DNA of 59,100 bases. Origin: Bacteroidales bacterium (GTDB lineage Bacteria > Bacteroidota > Bacteroidia > Bacteroidales > F082). Positions 52,899 to 59,100 of this stretch are shown here, one piece after another. Numbering within the stretch: the stretch's first letter is position 1; each line of letters starts with the position of its first letter. The notes beneath the pieces were generated by a model. It ran no database searches, was not told the DNA's origin, and saw nothing but the letters and a program-made list of their open reading frames with translations. A program made the position numbers and the translations under genes. The stretch covers positions 1 to 59,100 of the forward strand of contig JAFYIE010000010.1 of the NCBI GenBank assembly GCA_017538795.1, given 5' to 3'.

Positions 52899-53201
52899 AT
52901 GAGTACTCAAAACATGATAGACATGATAGCCGATTATTTCAAAACACAACCTGTTTTGAAGGCATGGTTATTTGGCTCATATGCTCGTGGTGAAGAAACA
53001 TCCGGCAGCGATATTGATGTACTTTTTGTGCCCGATCGTTCCGGCAAGCCGTTCACGTTGTTTACGATGGCGAAGATGTATCAGGATTTGAAGAAAATGC
53101 TTGACAAGGAAGTTGATTTGGTGGAGGAAGGCTCGTTGCGTCCATACGCCAGTGCAAGTGCAGAACAGGATAAAAAACTGATTTATGAGAGAGCGAATTA
53201 G
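52899..53201 (+). CDS. mntA: MntA-type minimal nucleotidyltransferase antitoxin
   Basis: 100 residues from ATG 52899. The nucleotidyltransferase signature GSYARGEETSGSDID has GS (26-27) and DxD (38-40) at the exact spacing of MNT proteins. In characterised MntA/HepT pairs it AMPylates the toxin's Tyr next to its HEPN motif and so blocks it. hepT starts inside its end (17-nt overlap). Confidence 0.93.
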   Translation: MSTQNMIDMIADYFKTQPVLKAWLFGSYARGEETSGSDIDVLFVPDRSGKPFTLFTMAKMYQDLKKMLDKEVDLVEEGSLRPYASASAEQDKKLIYERAN

Positions 53202-53553
53202 AGACAAAGGAAGGCTTGAGGATATAAGGCATTATTCCGAAATAGCGGAAAGCATCGTAAAAGGGATGTCATACGATGACTTCGTAAAAGATGTCAAATC
53301 ATATTATGCCGTAATGAAAACAGTTGAAATTGTTGGCGAAGCGGCATATATGCTTACAAAAGAATTTAAAGAAACCCATTCAGAAACACCATGGGATATA
53401 ATTCAAGGCATGAGACATATACTCGTTCATGGATATGCAAGTGTAAATGCTTCAACCTTGTATGAAACAACGGTAAACAATATCCCGGAGTTGAGAAAAC
53501 AAGTTGAAAAGTATTTGGAAGAGACAGATTGGGACAATTGGGCTAAAGAATAA
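53185..53553 (+). CDS. hepT: HepT-type HEPN ribonuclease toxin
   Basis: 122 residues of the DUF86/HEPN type. The active motif RX4HXY is complete: R77, H82, Y84 (RHILVHGY). In known systems the HEPN RNase cleaves tRNA or mRNA and the Tyr is the AMPylation site for MntA. This completes a MNT-HEPN toxin-antitoxin pair, found in AT-rich accessory DNA. It is followed by a hairpin at about 53625-53645. Confidence 0.93.
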   Translation: MRERIRDKGRLEDIRHYSEIAESIVKGMSYDDFVKDVKSYYAVMKTVEIVGEAAYMLTKEFKETHSETPWDIIQGMRHILVHGYASVNASTLYETTVNNIPELRKQVEKYLEETDWDNWAKE

Positions 53554-53624
53554 TATTTTAGTATAATATTTAAACAAAACGTTCAAGAAACAGACAGTTA
53601 AATAAAGTATAAAGACATATAAAA

Positions 53625-53645
53625 AGGCGTTTTCGCTTTTCTAAC
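53625..53645 (+). terminator. Terminator of the mntA/hepT operon
   Basis: AAAAAGGCG TTTT CGCTTTT forms a short hairpin flanked by A- and T-rich arms and ends in TTTT, so it can work on both strands. It lies 70 nt after the hepT stop and ends exactly where the structured element starts. Confidence 0.6.
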
Positions 53646-53779
53646 TACTCCGAAATGTGGAAGTTTCAATATGTAGTACCATTAAAAGCTGAAATGCCTG
53701 CGGTTTAACCGTGGGCTTTTTGTTGGTACTATAGGTAATTCCACAACCTCGGAGTAGAACAAAGGTTCGCGGTTTTTTA
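53645..53779 (+). ncRNA. Rod-shaped structured element, copy 2
   Basis: A 113-nt element (53645-53757). CTACTCCGA/TCGGAGTAG form the base, GTGGAA/TTCCAC and AGTACCA/TGGTACT form inner stems, and GCC.GCGGTT/AACCG.GGGC forms the apical hairpin. It aligns end-to-end with copy 1 (5533-5645 minus): same length, shared CTATAGGTA and ACCTCG, and stems that differ by compensatory changes. After both copies comes CAAA[A/G]GT.TC.CG followed by a T-tract. There is no good promoter on either side here, so it may be a remnant, a transposable REP-like element or an RNA made by read-through from hepT. The rest of 53554-53813 holds nothing else recognisable. Confidence 0.6.
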
Positions 53780-53813
53780 TTGTCACGTTTGAACATTATC
53801 AAAATATATAAAA

Positions 53814-55139
53814 ATGAAAAAATTATTTACACTAATTATGGGATTAATGCTGTCATGTACTGCATTAGCTCAAAAGACAGTTGCGGTCTATGTAACAGCA
53901 AGTGAAGGAGTCCCACAAGAGACAAAAAGAATTTTAGGAAGTGAACTTGTTGCTGCTATTACAAGAAATCCAGATTATGTGGCGATTGAAAGAACTAATG
54001 AATTTCTATCACAAGTATCACAAGAACAAGGTAGATATAATAATATTGATGACAAGAAATTGTTTGAACTCGGTCAAAAATATGGTGCAAGCAATGTTTG
54101 TGTAGCAGAAATCACCAAATTCGGTGATGAATATTATATCGTTTCTCGTCTTTTGGATATAAAAACCCAAAGAGTTTGGAAAACAGCAAGAAAATCATCC
54201 GAATTAAAGACATTAGGAGAGTTGATGTCTGTCTCTGAAGCGGTGGCAGATGAATTGGTTGGAAATACGAAAGAATTTTCCACGTACGCATATGGCGATA
54301 ATAGCAGCAATCAAAGTTTTATCACAAAGATTGAAAATCGAGATAACTACACCAAAGTTACATTTAAATTTATATCTACTTCACCCACACAATCCATTGG
54401 AATTTATAAGGATACATATATAGAAGATCTAGTGACACATAATAAATATGTATTAAAAGATGTTTCCAACATTAATATTATTGATACAAATAATAAAAAC
54501 TTTAAAATCATAGGCAAAGGAATATGGGAATATTCTCTGTTTTTTGATAGAATTTCAGAAGAAACGAAAAACATAAAGATTATCGAGCCAATCCAGGATG
54601 GTCGGGCGTATATGGATATTGTTCTAAAACCGTATGGGAATGATAATACATTTGTGTTTGAAGATAATACCCAAAAACTTTATGATGAATTAACAAAACA
54701 ATATAGCGGAGAACTTCAACTTGAAGAAGGCAAATATATTGGTGACATAGTAGATGGAAAGCCTAATGGACAAGGTATTATGTATTACAAAGATGATTCT
54801 TACGGTCGAATTAAATATGAGGGAGAGTGGAAAAATGGTGTTATTATTGGTTATGGCGTTATGACATATATAGAAGGCCGATATGAAGGTACTTTAACAA
54901 ATGGGGAACCAAATGGTCAAGGTATATTTTGGTACAATAATGGTGATAAAATGGAAGGTTCATTCATCATGAAAAACAACGTATTAAATGGAAATTGTGT
55001 TTATACCACAAATGACGGTATTGCGATATACAATATAGTTGATGGTAAACCTGATGGAGAAGTCATCTTTAAAACGGCAGATGGGAATGTGCTAAAGGCA
55101 CAGTTTTCTAAAGGAAAGCAAAAAACTGATTGGCGATAA
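53814..55139 (+). CDS. Exported protein with CsgG/TolB-like N-terminal domain and MORN repeats
   Basis: 441 residues. Signal peptide about 1-19 (ends LA/QKTV). Residues 20-150 resemble the CsgG/TolB-like fold of LpoB-type proteins (VAVYVTASEGVPQETKRILG, then YGASNVCVAEITKFGDEYYIVSRLLD). A middle region of about 140 residues has no clear match. The C-terminal 110 residues contain four MORN repeats (YSGELQLEEGKYIGD, YEGEWKNG, YEGTLTNGEPNGQG, MEGSFIM). It is AT-rich and sits between the structured element and the DUF2971 gene. Role unknown; perhaps a periplasmic regulator or scaffold. Confidence 0.75.
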   Translation: MKKLFTLIMGLMLSCTALAQKTVAVYVTASEGVPQETKRILGSELVAAITRNPDYVAIERTNEFLSQVSQEQGRYNNIDDKKLFELGQKYGASNVCVAEITKFGDEYYIVSRLLDIKTQRVWKTARKSSELKTLGELMSVSEAVADELVGNTKEFSTYAYGDNSSNQSFITKIENRDNYTKVTFKFISTSPTQSIGIYKDTYIEDLVTHNKYVLKDVSNINIIDTNNKNFKIIGKGIWEYSLFFDRISEETKNIKIIEPIQDGRAYMDIVLKPYGNDNTFVFEDNTQKLYDELTKQYSGELQLEEGKYIGDIVDGKPNGQGIMYYKDDSYGRIKYEGEWKNGVIIGYGVMTYIEGRYEGTLTNGEPNGQGIFWYNNGDKMEGSFIMKNNVLNGNCVYTTNDGIAIYNIVDGKPDGEVIFKTADGNVLKAQFSKGKQKTDWR

Positions 55140-55176
55140 GTGATGATTGTATCAAAGGAGATTAATTAAGACACAG

Positions 55177-55204
55177 AACGAGTCGGAAATCCGACTCGTT
55201 CTTA
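55177..55204 (+). terminator. Terminator of the MORN protein gene
   Basis: AGAACGAGTCGGA and TCCGACTCGTTCT form an exact stem of 12-13 bp with a 2-3 nt loop, followed by TATTTC. It is 38 nt after the stop. The remaining gap to 55328 is AT-rich and shows no other feature. Confidence 0.85.
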
Positions 55205-55328
55205 TTTCAAAGTATTGTGTTATGTTTTGATTTTTGTTTTGTTCTAAACCATTAGCATATTCAAATATTTACTACTTTTGTATTTGTTTATATAGATTAA
55301 GTACAATTTATAAAATACGATGTAATTA

Positions 55329-56555
55329 ATGAATGATTTTGTATTACAAAGACAAGAAACAATAAATAGGTTTTTAGATTCATGTTTAGGCAAAAATCCT
55401 TTTTCCGTTTCACCAAATGTGAGATGGCATGCAGAATCCATATCAGAGTTTGATTTATTAATCAGTTACAAAACCATTATATTGGCAGTTGTTGAAATAA
55501 CGCAATCACTACATGACACCAATACATTAGAAAAAGCCAAGCAACAAATCACACATGCATTTCACATTCTCAACTGTCATTTTGGTATTATTTCAGATAA
55601 TTCAGATTATTATATATGTGAGACAAATAACAATGAGTATCACAAATATGGCTTTGATAATGTTGTTCACTATATAATCAATCATCAATTTGTACATGAT
55701 TTAATATATAAGCAAAACTTTACTAATATAAGCAATGTGTTAAATGGCAACAAATTAGATAGCTTTGTTGAACGACTTCAGAAAATTGACGGCCGGTTTT
55801 CTTTTTCTGAAAATGATGAAACAAATTTTTGGCAAAAGTTGCTTAAGCAAGAAGGTAAAGGTATTACCACAATATACAGATATACATCATTAGATACTGT
55901 CTTATCAATTCTAAGTACTAATAAATATAGAATGTATGGAATTGTAGGCATGAACGACAAATCTGAAATTGATTATTTTGACGATTATTGTAATTCCACT
56001 AAAAACACTTTATTGTATCCTATTCTTAATAATCTTTTTTTATCATCATGTAGTTTGTTAAAAGACGATTTAACCATGTGGCGATTATATGGAGATAATG
56101 CTAAAGGCGTTTGTCTATCCTTTGATATCAAACCTCATTTTTCAAACAATTTTATACTACAAGCTATCAGTTATGCAGATGATAATGGACAAGATGATAA
56201 ACTAGATATAATCAAAGATTTATTAAAAACCAATGTAGTCTTTTCTGACATTGATAAATGGAAACATTTTTTTAAAGCGAAAGACTATTCCATAGAAAAA
56301 GAAGTTCGTCTGCTTTTTCAAGACAAAGATTCTGTCAAAAAAAGAGATTGGATAAAATCAAATGATAATTCTATAATTAATCCTTTTGTAGAGTTTGATC
56401 TACTTGGTACAGAATTTCCATTAGAACTAAAAGAAATTATATTAGGTCCCAAATGTCCGGAAAAAGAGACAAACAGATATCAATTAATAGAATTGATTCA
56501 TCAAAACAACCTTCAAATTAATGTCGAAGTTTCAACGATTAAGAACTATCGTTAA
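55329..56555 (+). CDS. DUF2971 protein with degenerate PD-(D/E)XK-like N-terminal region
   Basis: 408 residues. The C-terminal part from about 180 matches DUF2971 (IYRYTSLDTVLSILSTNKYRMYG, then NDKSEIDYF and MWRLYGDNAKGVCLSFD), a family often found in defence islands but of unknown function. The N-terminal 120 residues have restriction-enzyme-like strands: EFDLLISYKTIILAVVEIT with Asp and Glu at the normal spacing, but the Lys of ExK is replaced by Thr, followed by an AKQQITHAFHI helix. The domain may be inactive or use another residue. The gene is strikingly AT-rich, in a horizontally acquired context. Confidence 0.7.
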   Translation: MNDFVLQRQETINRFLDSCLGKNPFSVSPNVRWHAESISEFDLLISYKTIILAVVEITQSLHDTNTLEKAKQQITHAFHILNCHFGIISDNSDYYICETNNNEYHKYGFDNVVHYIINHQFVHDLIYKQNFTNISNVLNGNKLDSFVERLQKIDGRFSFSENDETNFWQKLLKQEGKGITTIYRYTSLDTVLSILSTNKYRMYGIVGMNDKSEIDYFDDYCNSTKNTLLYPILNNLFLSSCSLLKDDLTMWRLYGDNAKGVCLSFDIKPHFSNNFILQAISYADDNGQDDKLDIIKDLLKTNVVFSDIDKWKHFFKAKDYSIEKEVRLLFQDKDSVKKRDWIKSNDNSIINPFVEFDLLGTEFPLELKEIILGPKCPEKETNRYQLIELIHQNNLQINVEVSTIKNYR

Positions 56556-56632
56556 TTGTTTGGATTAGATCTATGCCTATATTTTAATAAACTTGTGGTT
56601 TAAAAAACACTCTCTAAAAATTTTTTAAAAAT

Positions 56633-56666
56633 TTTGTTTTACGTATTCAAAAATGTTGTATTTTTG
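56633..56666 (+). promoter_or_regulatory. Promoter of rpsT
   Basis: TTTG (56633-56636) and TATTTTTG (56659-56666) are 22 nt apart, close to the consensus. The start site near 56673 gives a leader of about 40 nt. Confidence 0.6.
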
Positions 56667-56713
56667 CAGTCCGAAAATTAAAGAAGTAAAAAAGAATAAA
56701 ATATTAATAAAAA

Positions 56714-56968
56714 ATGGCAAATCACAAATCTTCACTGAAGAGAATCCGTCAAACAGAAAACAGACGTTTACACAACCGCTTCTATGCTAGAGCAATGCGT
56801 TCAGCAGTCAGAAGCTTCAGAGCTTTAACAAGCAAGAGCGAAGCTGAATCAAAGCTTTCAGAAATGTACAAAACTATTGACCGTGTGGCAAAACGTGGTA
56901 TCATCCACCGCAACAAAGCCGCTAACTTGAAGTCAAAGCTTGCACACTTCACAGCAAAATTAGCATAA
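56714..56968 (+). CDS. rpsT: Small ribosomal subunit protein bS20
   Basis: 84 residues, basic, helical: MANHKSSLKRIRQTE at the start and KRGIIHRNKAANLKSKL near the end are S20 signatures. It binds 16S rRNA early in 30S assembly. Single gene, followed by a hairpin at 56989-57019. Confidence 0.97.
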   Translation: MANHKSSLKRIRQTENRRLHNRFYARAMRSAVRSFRALTSKSEAESKLSEMYKTIDRVAKRGIIHRNKAANLKSKLAHFTAKLA

Positions 56969-56988
56969 TTTTATTTAAAGATATCGTC

Positions 56989-57019
56989 AAAGTTCTTCCT
57001 GTCCGCAGGGAGAACTTTT
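56989..57019 (+). terminator. Terminator after rpsT
   Basis: AAAGTTCT CCTG pairs with CAGG AGAACTTTT across a short loop (with one T-G mismatch). The 3' arm itself gives the T-run. It ends about 20 nt before the radC start. Confidence 0.75.
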
Positions 57020-57038
57020 GTCGTATAAAGCCAAAATC

Positions 57039-57734
57039 ATGAAGCCAAATAATATCCAGTCGATAAAAAACTGGGCGACAGAAGACCGCCCACGCGAGAA
57101 GATGCTCGAGAAAGGCCGCGAAGCCCTCTCCGACGCAGAACTTATAGCCATACTGATAGGCTCAGGTAACAACAACGAGACTGCCGTCGATTTGTCGAGA
57201 CGCATTTTGAAAGACGCCGACGACAACCTCATCAATCTTTCGCAAATGAGTATCAACGAGTTAACATCATACAACGGCATTGGCATCGCTAAAGCCGTAA
57301 GCGTGGTGGCGGCACTCGAGCTCGGACGAAGACGACGTTTCGCGGAAGCGGCACAACAACCCAAAATAAGCAACAGCAAAGATGCTTTCGAACATTTCTA
57401 CATGCATATGTCTGACCTGGAACATGAACAGTTTTGGATAATGCTTCTCAACCCAGCCAACAAAGTGATAAAAGTGACGAGGATAAGCGTCGGCGGAGTA
57501 AACGGAACCACAGCTGACCCCAAGCGGATATTTAAAATAGCCATTGATAATCAAGCGACTGCGATAATGCTTTGTCATAATCACCCTTCCGGAAAAGTAG
57601 AGCCAAGCAACGCCGACAAAGCCCTCACACGCAACATCGTGAACGGCGGAAAACTGCTAGAAATAAAAATTTTGGATCATATTATCGTTGGTATCAATAA
57701 TTATTTTAGTTTTGCAGATTCAGGAATTATATGA
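57039..57734 (+). CDS. radC: RadC family protein (JAMM-type)
   Basis: 231 residues from ATG 57039 (MKPNN); a TTG-like start 7 codons earlier lies in the terminator. N-terminal HhH region (NGIGIAKAVSVVAALELGRR) and the JAMM metal motif HNHPSGKVEPSNAD near the C-terminus. RadC proteins are commonly said to act in recombination/repair, though no DNA repair role is firmly shown. wecB overlaps by 4 nt (ATGA at 57731). Confidence 0.92.
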   Translation: MKPNNIQSIKNWATEDRPREKMLEKGREALSDAELIAILIGSGNNNETAVDLSRRILKDADDNLINLSQMSINELTSYNGIGIAKAVSVVAALELGRRRRFAEAAQQPKISNSKDAFEHFYMHMSDLEHEQFWIMLLNPANKVIKVTRISVGGVNGTTADPKRIFKIAIDNQATAIMLCHNHPSGKVEPSNADKALTRNIVNGGKLLEIKILDHIIVGINNYFSFADSGII

Positions 57735-58891
57735 AAATAGTAACGGTAATAGGGGCAAGACCCCAGATAATTAAGGCGGCGGCGTTGAGTCGAGCCATCA
57801 AAGAACACTTCAGTAACGAGGTGCAGGAAGTGATTGTGCACACCGGCCAGCACTACGACAACAACATGTCGCAGGTGTTTTTCGACGAATTGGGAATACC
57901 TCAACCTAATTATAATTTAGGTGTAGGCTCAGCAACACATGGAGCGCAGACAGCCAGGATGATTGAAGGCATAGAAGAGACACTTTTGAAGGAAAAACCC
58001 GATTATCTTGTGCTTTACGGCGACACAAACTCCACTTTGGCAGGCGCAATAGCGGCCTCGAAGATTCATGTCCCGATAGTGCACATCGAGGCAGGACTTC
58101 GCTCGTTCAACAAGTCGATGCCGGAAGAAATCAACCGAATCTGCTGCGACCACTGCTCAACTCTGCTCTTCTCCCCTACCGCCACCGGATTCAAAAACCT
58201 AATAAACGAAGGTTTTAACCCCGACAATCAGAAGAAATACACAATAGACAATCCTGGAATATATCATTGCGGCGACGTGATGTATGACAACAGCAGGCAT
58301 TTTGCCAACATTGCCGACAAAAAATCGCAAATACTTGATAAAGAAGAACTTCGAGGCACAGATTATGTGCTTTGCACCATTCATCGCGACAACAACACTG
58401 ACCAGCCCGAAAGATTGAACGCCATCTTCAAAGCATTGCTTAAGATTTCTGAAGAAAAAACAATAGTTCTGCCGCTACATCCAAGAACATCTAAGTTATT
58501 GAATACCAGCCTGAAAGATGATTTGTTCGATAAAATTTCCAACAACAAAAACATCAAGATTATACCACCGGTATCATTTTTTGATATGATAGTTTTGGAG
58601 CGTCATGCTCAGATGGTTGTAACCGACTCGGGCGGCGTTCAGAAAGAGGCGTTTTTCTTCCAAAAGCCATGCCTGATATTAAGAAGCGAGACCGAATGGA
58701 AAGAGATTGTAGAATGCGGAGCTGCTATAATTACTGATGCTGACGAAGAAAAAATCATAGAATCGTACAATCGTTTCGTGGATAATCCGCCTCACAATTA
58801 TCCGAATATTTTCGGTGACGGCAATGCCGCGACGTTCATCTGCAAAGAAATGTTGGAAAATTTTCAAATTAATGTCGGGCGTATCAAATAA
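57731..58891 (+). CDS. wecB: UDP-N-acetylglucosamine 2-epimerase (non-hydrolysing)
   Basis: 386 residues. Motifs GARPQIIKAA, HTGQHYDNNMS, HIEAGLRSFNKSMPEEINR and VTDSGGVQKEAFFF are typical of the non-hydrolysing epimerase. It makes UDP-ManNAc for surface polysaccharide. It is co-translated with radC. A TATCTTTG -7 box at 58897-58904 follows the stop and starts the rpsF unit. Confidence 0.95.
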   Translation: MKIVTVIGARPQIIKAAALSRAIKEHFSNEVQEVIVHTGQHYDNNMSQVFFDELGIPQPNYNLGVGSATHGAQTARMIEGIEETLLKEKPDYLVLYGDTNSTLAGAIAASKIHVPIVHIEAGLRSFNKSMPEEINRICCDHCSTLLFSPTATGFKNLINEGFNPDNQKKYTIDNPGIYHCGDVMYDNSRHFANIADKKSQILDKEELRGTDYVLCTIHRDNNTDQPERLNAIFKALLKISEEKTIVLPLHPRTSKLLNTSLKDDLFDKISNNKNIKIIPPVSFFDMIVLERHAQMVVTDSGGVQKEAFFFQKPCLILRSETEWKEIVECGAAIITDADEEKIIESYNRFVDNPPHNYPNIFGDGNAATFICKEMLENFQINVGRIK

Positions 58892-58896
58892 TTTTA

Positions 58897-58904
58897 TATC
58901 TTTG
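58897..58904 (+). promoter_or_regulatory. -7 box of the rpsF operon
   Basis: TATCTTTG, 63 nt before the rpsF start. The -33 box is weak. Confidence 0.55.
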
Positions 58905-58966
58905 CACTCTAAAAAATAAACAAACTATTAATTAATATAATTGTTTAATAATCAACAAGTTAAATT

Positions 58967-59100
58967 ATGAATCAGTACGAAACCGTTTTCATTTTAACTC
59001 CCGTTTTATCTGAAGAACAGATGAAGGAAGCGGTAGCAAAATTCGAGAACCTGCTCACAAAGAACGGAGCAGAGATCGTTTTCAAGGATTTCTGGGGCAT
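58967..59100 (+). CDS. rpsF: Small ribosomal subunit protein bS6, 5' part
   Basis: The first 44 codons run off the end of the window. [21 protein letters not shown] is the S6 N-terminus (first 20-odd residues), so this is the start of the rpsF-rpsR-rplI type operon. Confidence 0.95.
   Translation, partial: MNQYETVFILTPVLSEEQMKEAVAKFENLLTKNGAEIVFKDFWG

Noticed and set aside
53645-53779. Integron attC site
   Set aside because: No integrase, no cassette array, and the element has a homologue elsewhere with a promoter and T-tract.

Overview
The window looks like a chromosomal segment from an uncultured or poorly described member of the Bacteroidales (Bacteroidota). The support is: many upstream regions carry the Bacteroidota-type -7 box TAnnTTTG, sometimes with a TTTG/TTG -33 box. 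Three secreted peptidases end in type IX secretion (T9SS) sorting domains, and a PorT-like T9SS protein is present. Phylum-typical families occur (DUF3276 PUR-alpha-like, DUF5683, a DUF7935-like protein, long LepB, S41 tricorn protease). Stops are TAA, TGA and TAG under the standard code. Most of the window is moderate in GC. Two blocks (about 3.1-6.9 kb and 52.9-56.6 kb) are clearly more AT-rich and look accessory.

Layout. 1-2657: a 2-oxoacid:ferredoxin oxidoreductase operon (ferredoxin tail, alpha, beta, gamma) closed by a strong terminator. 2752-5680, minus strand: an unusual cassette made of a structured leader RNA, a PD-(D/E)XK-like protein, a radical SAM/SPASM protein, an unlisted 36-residue Cys/Lys-rich peptide, a terminator, and a small membrane protein. 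This is the best candidate for an undescribed system, read here as a RiPP-type peptide modification cassette. 5732-7515: a membrane Ser/Thr kinase divergent from a helical regulator-like protein. 7526-16663: DUF2750 protein, an acid phosphatase gene broken by one amber codon, a Uup-like ABC-F ATPase, a split chromate-type transporter, acyl-CoA ligase, K+-dependent membrane pyrophosphatase, and a bifunctional-nuclease-family protein. 16689-19293: nucleoside permease, thyA and folA as one tight operon. 19314-26801: three tandem C10 (streptopain-like) peptidases with T9SS tails.

27009-33485: an orphan protein, an S24-type repressor, a small exported protein, the tricorn-like protease, a DnaQ-type exonuclease and DUF3276. 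33673-42461: a long co-directional run (parA, parB, DUF5683, dapB, lepB, ftsK, lolA, glycosyltransferase) covering chromosome partition, lysine/cell-wall precursor synthesis and envelope biogenesis. It meets the lipid A genes lpxC and lpxD head-on at 42461/42462. 45047-52754: aminotransferase, heptose kinase, PorT-like protein, two tandem tRNA-Glu genes, an outer-membrane barrel, lipoate ligase and two methylthiotransferases. 52899-56555: an AT-rich island with a MntA/HepT toxin-antitoxin pair, a second copy of the structured element, a MORN-repeat exported protein and a DUF2971 protein. 56714-59100: rpsT, radC, wecB and the start of rpsF.

The most notable signals are the radical SAM/mini-peptide cassette and a pair of 113-nt rod-like elements (5533-5645 minus, 53645-53757 plus). 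The two rods keep the same length and fold while their stem sequences differ by compensatory changes. Long perfect palindromes also sit inside or across coding ends (thyA, folA stop, 28843-28874).
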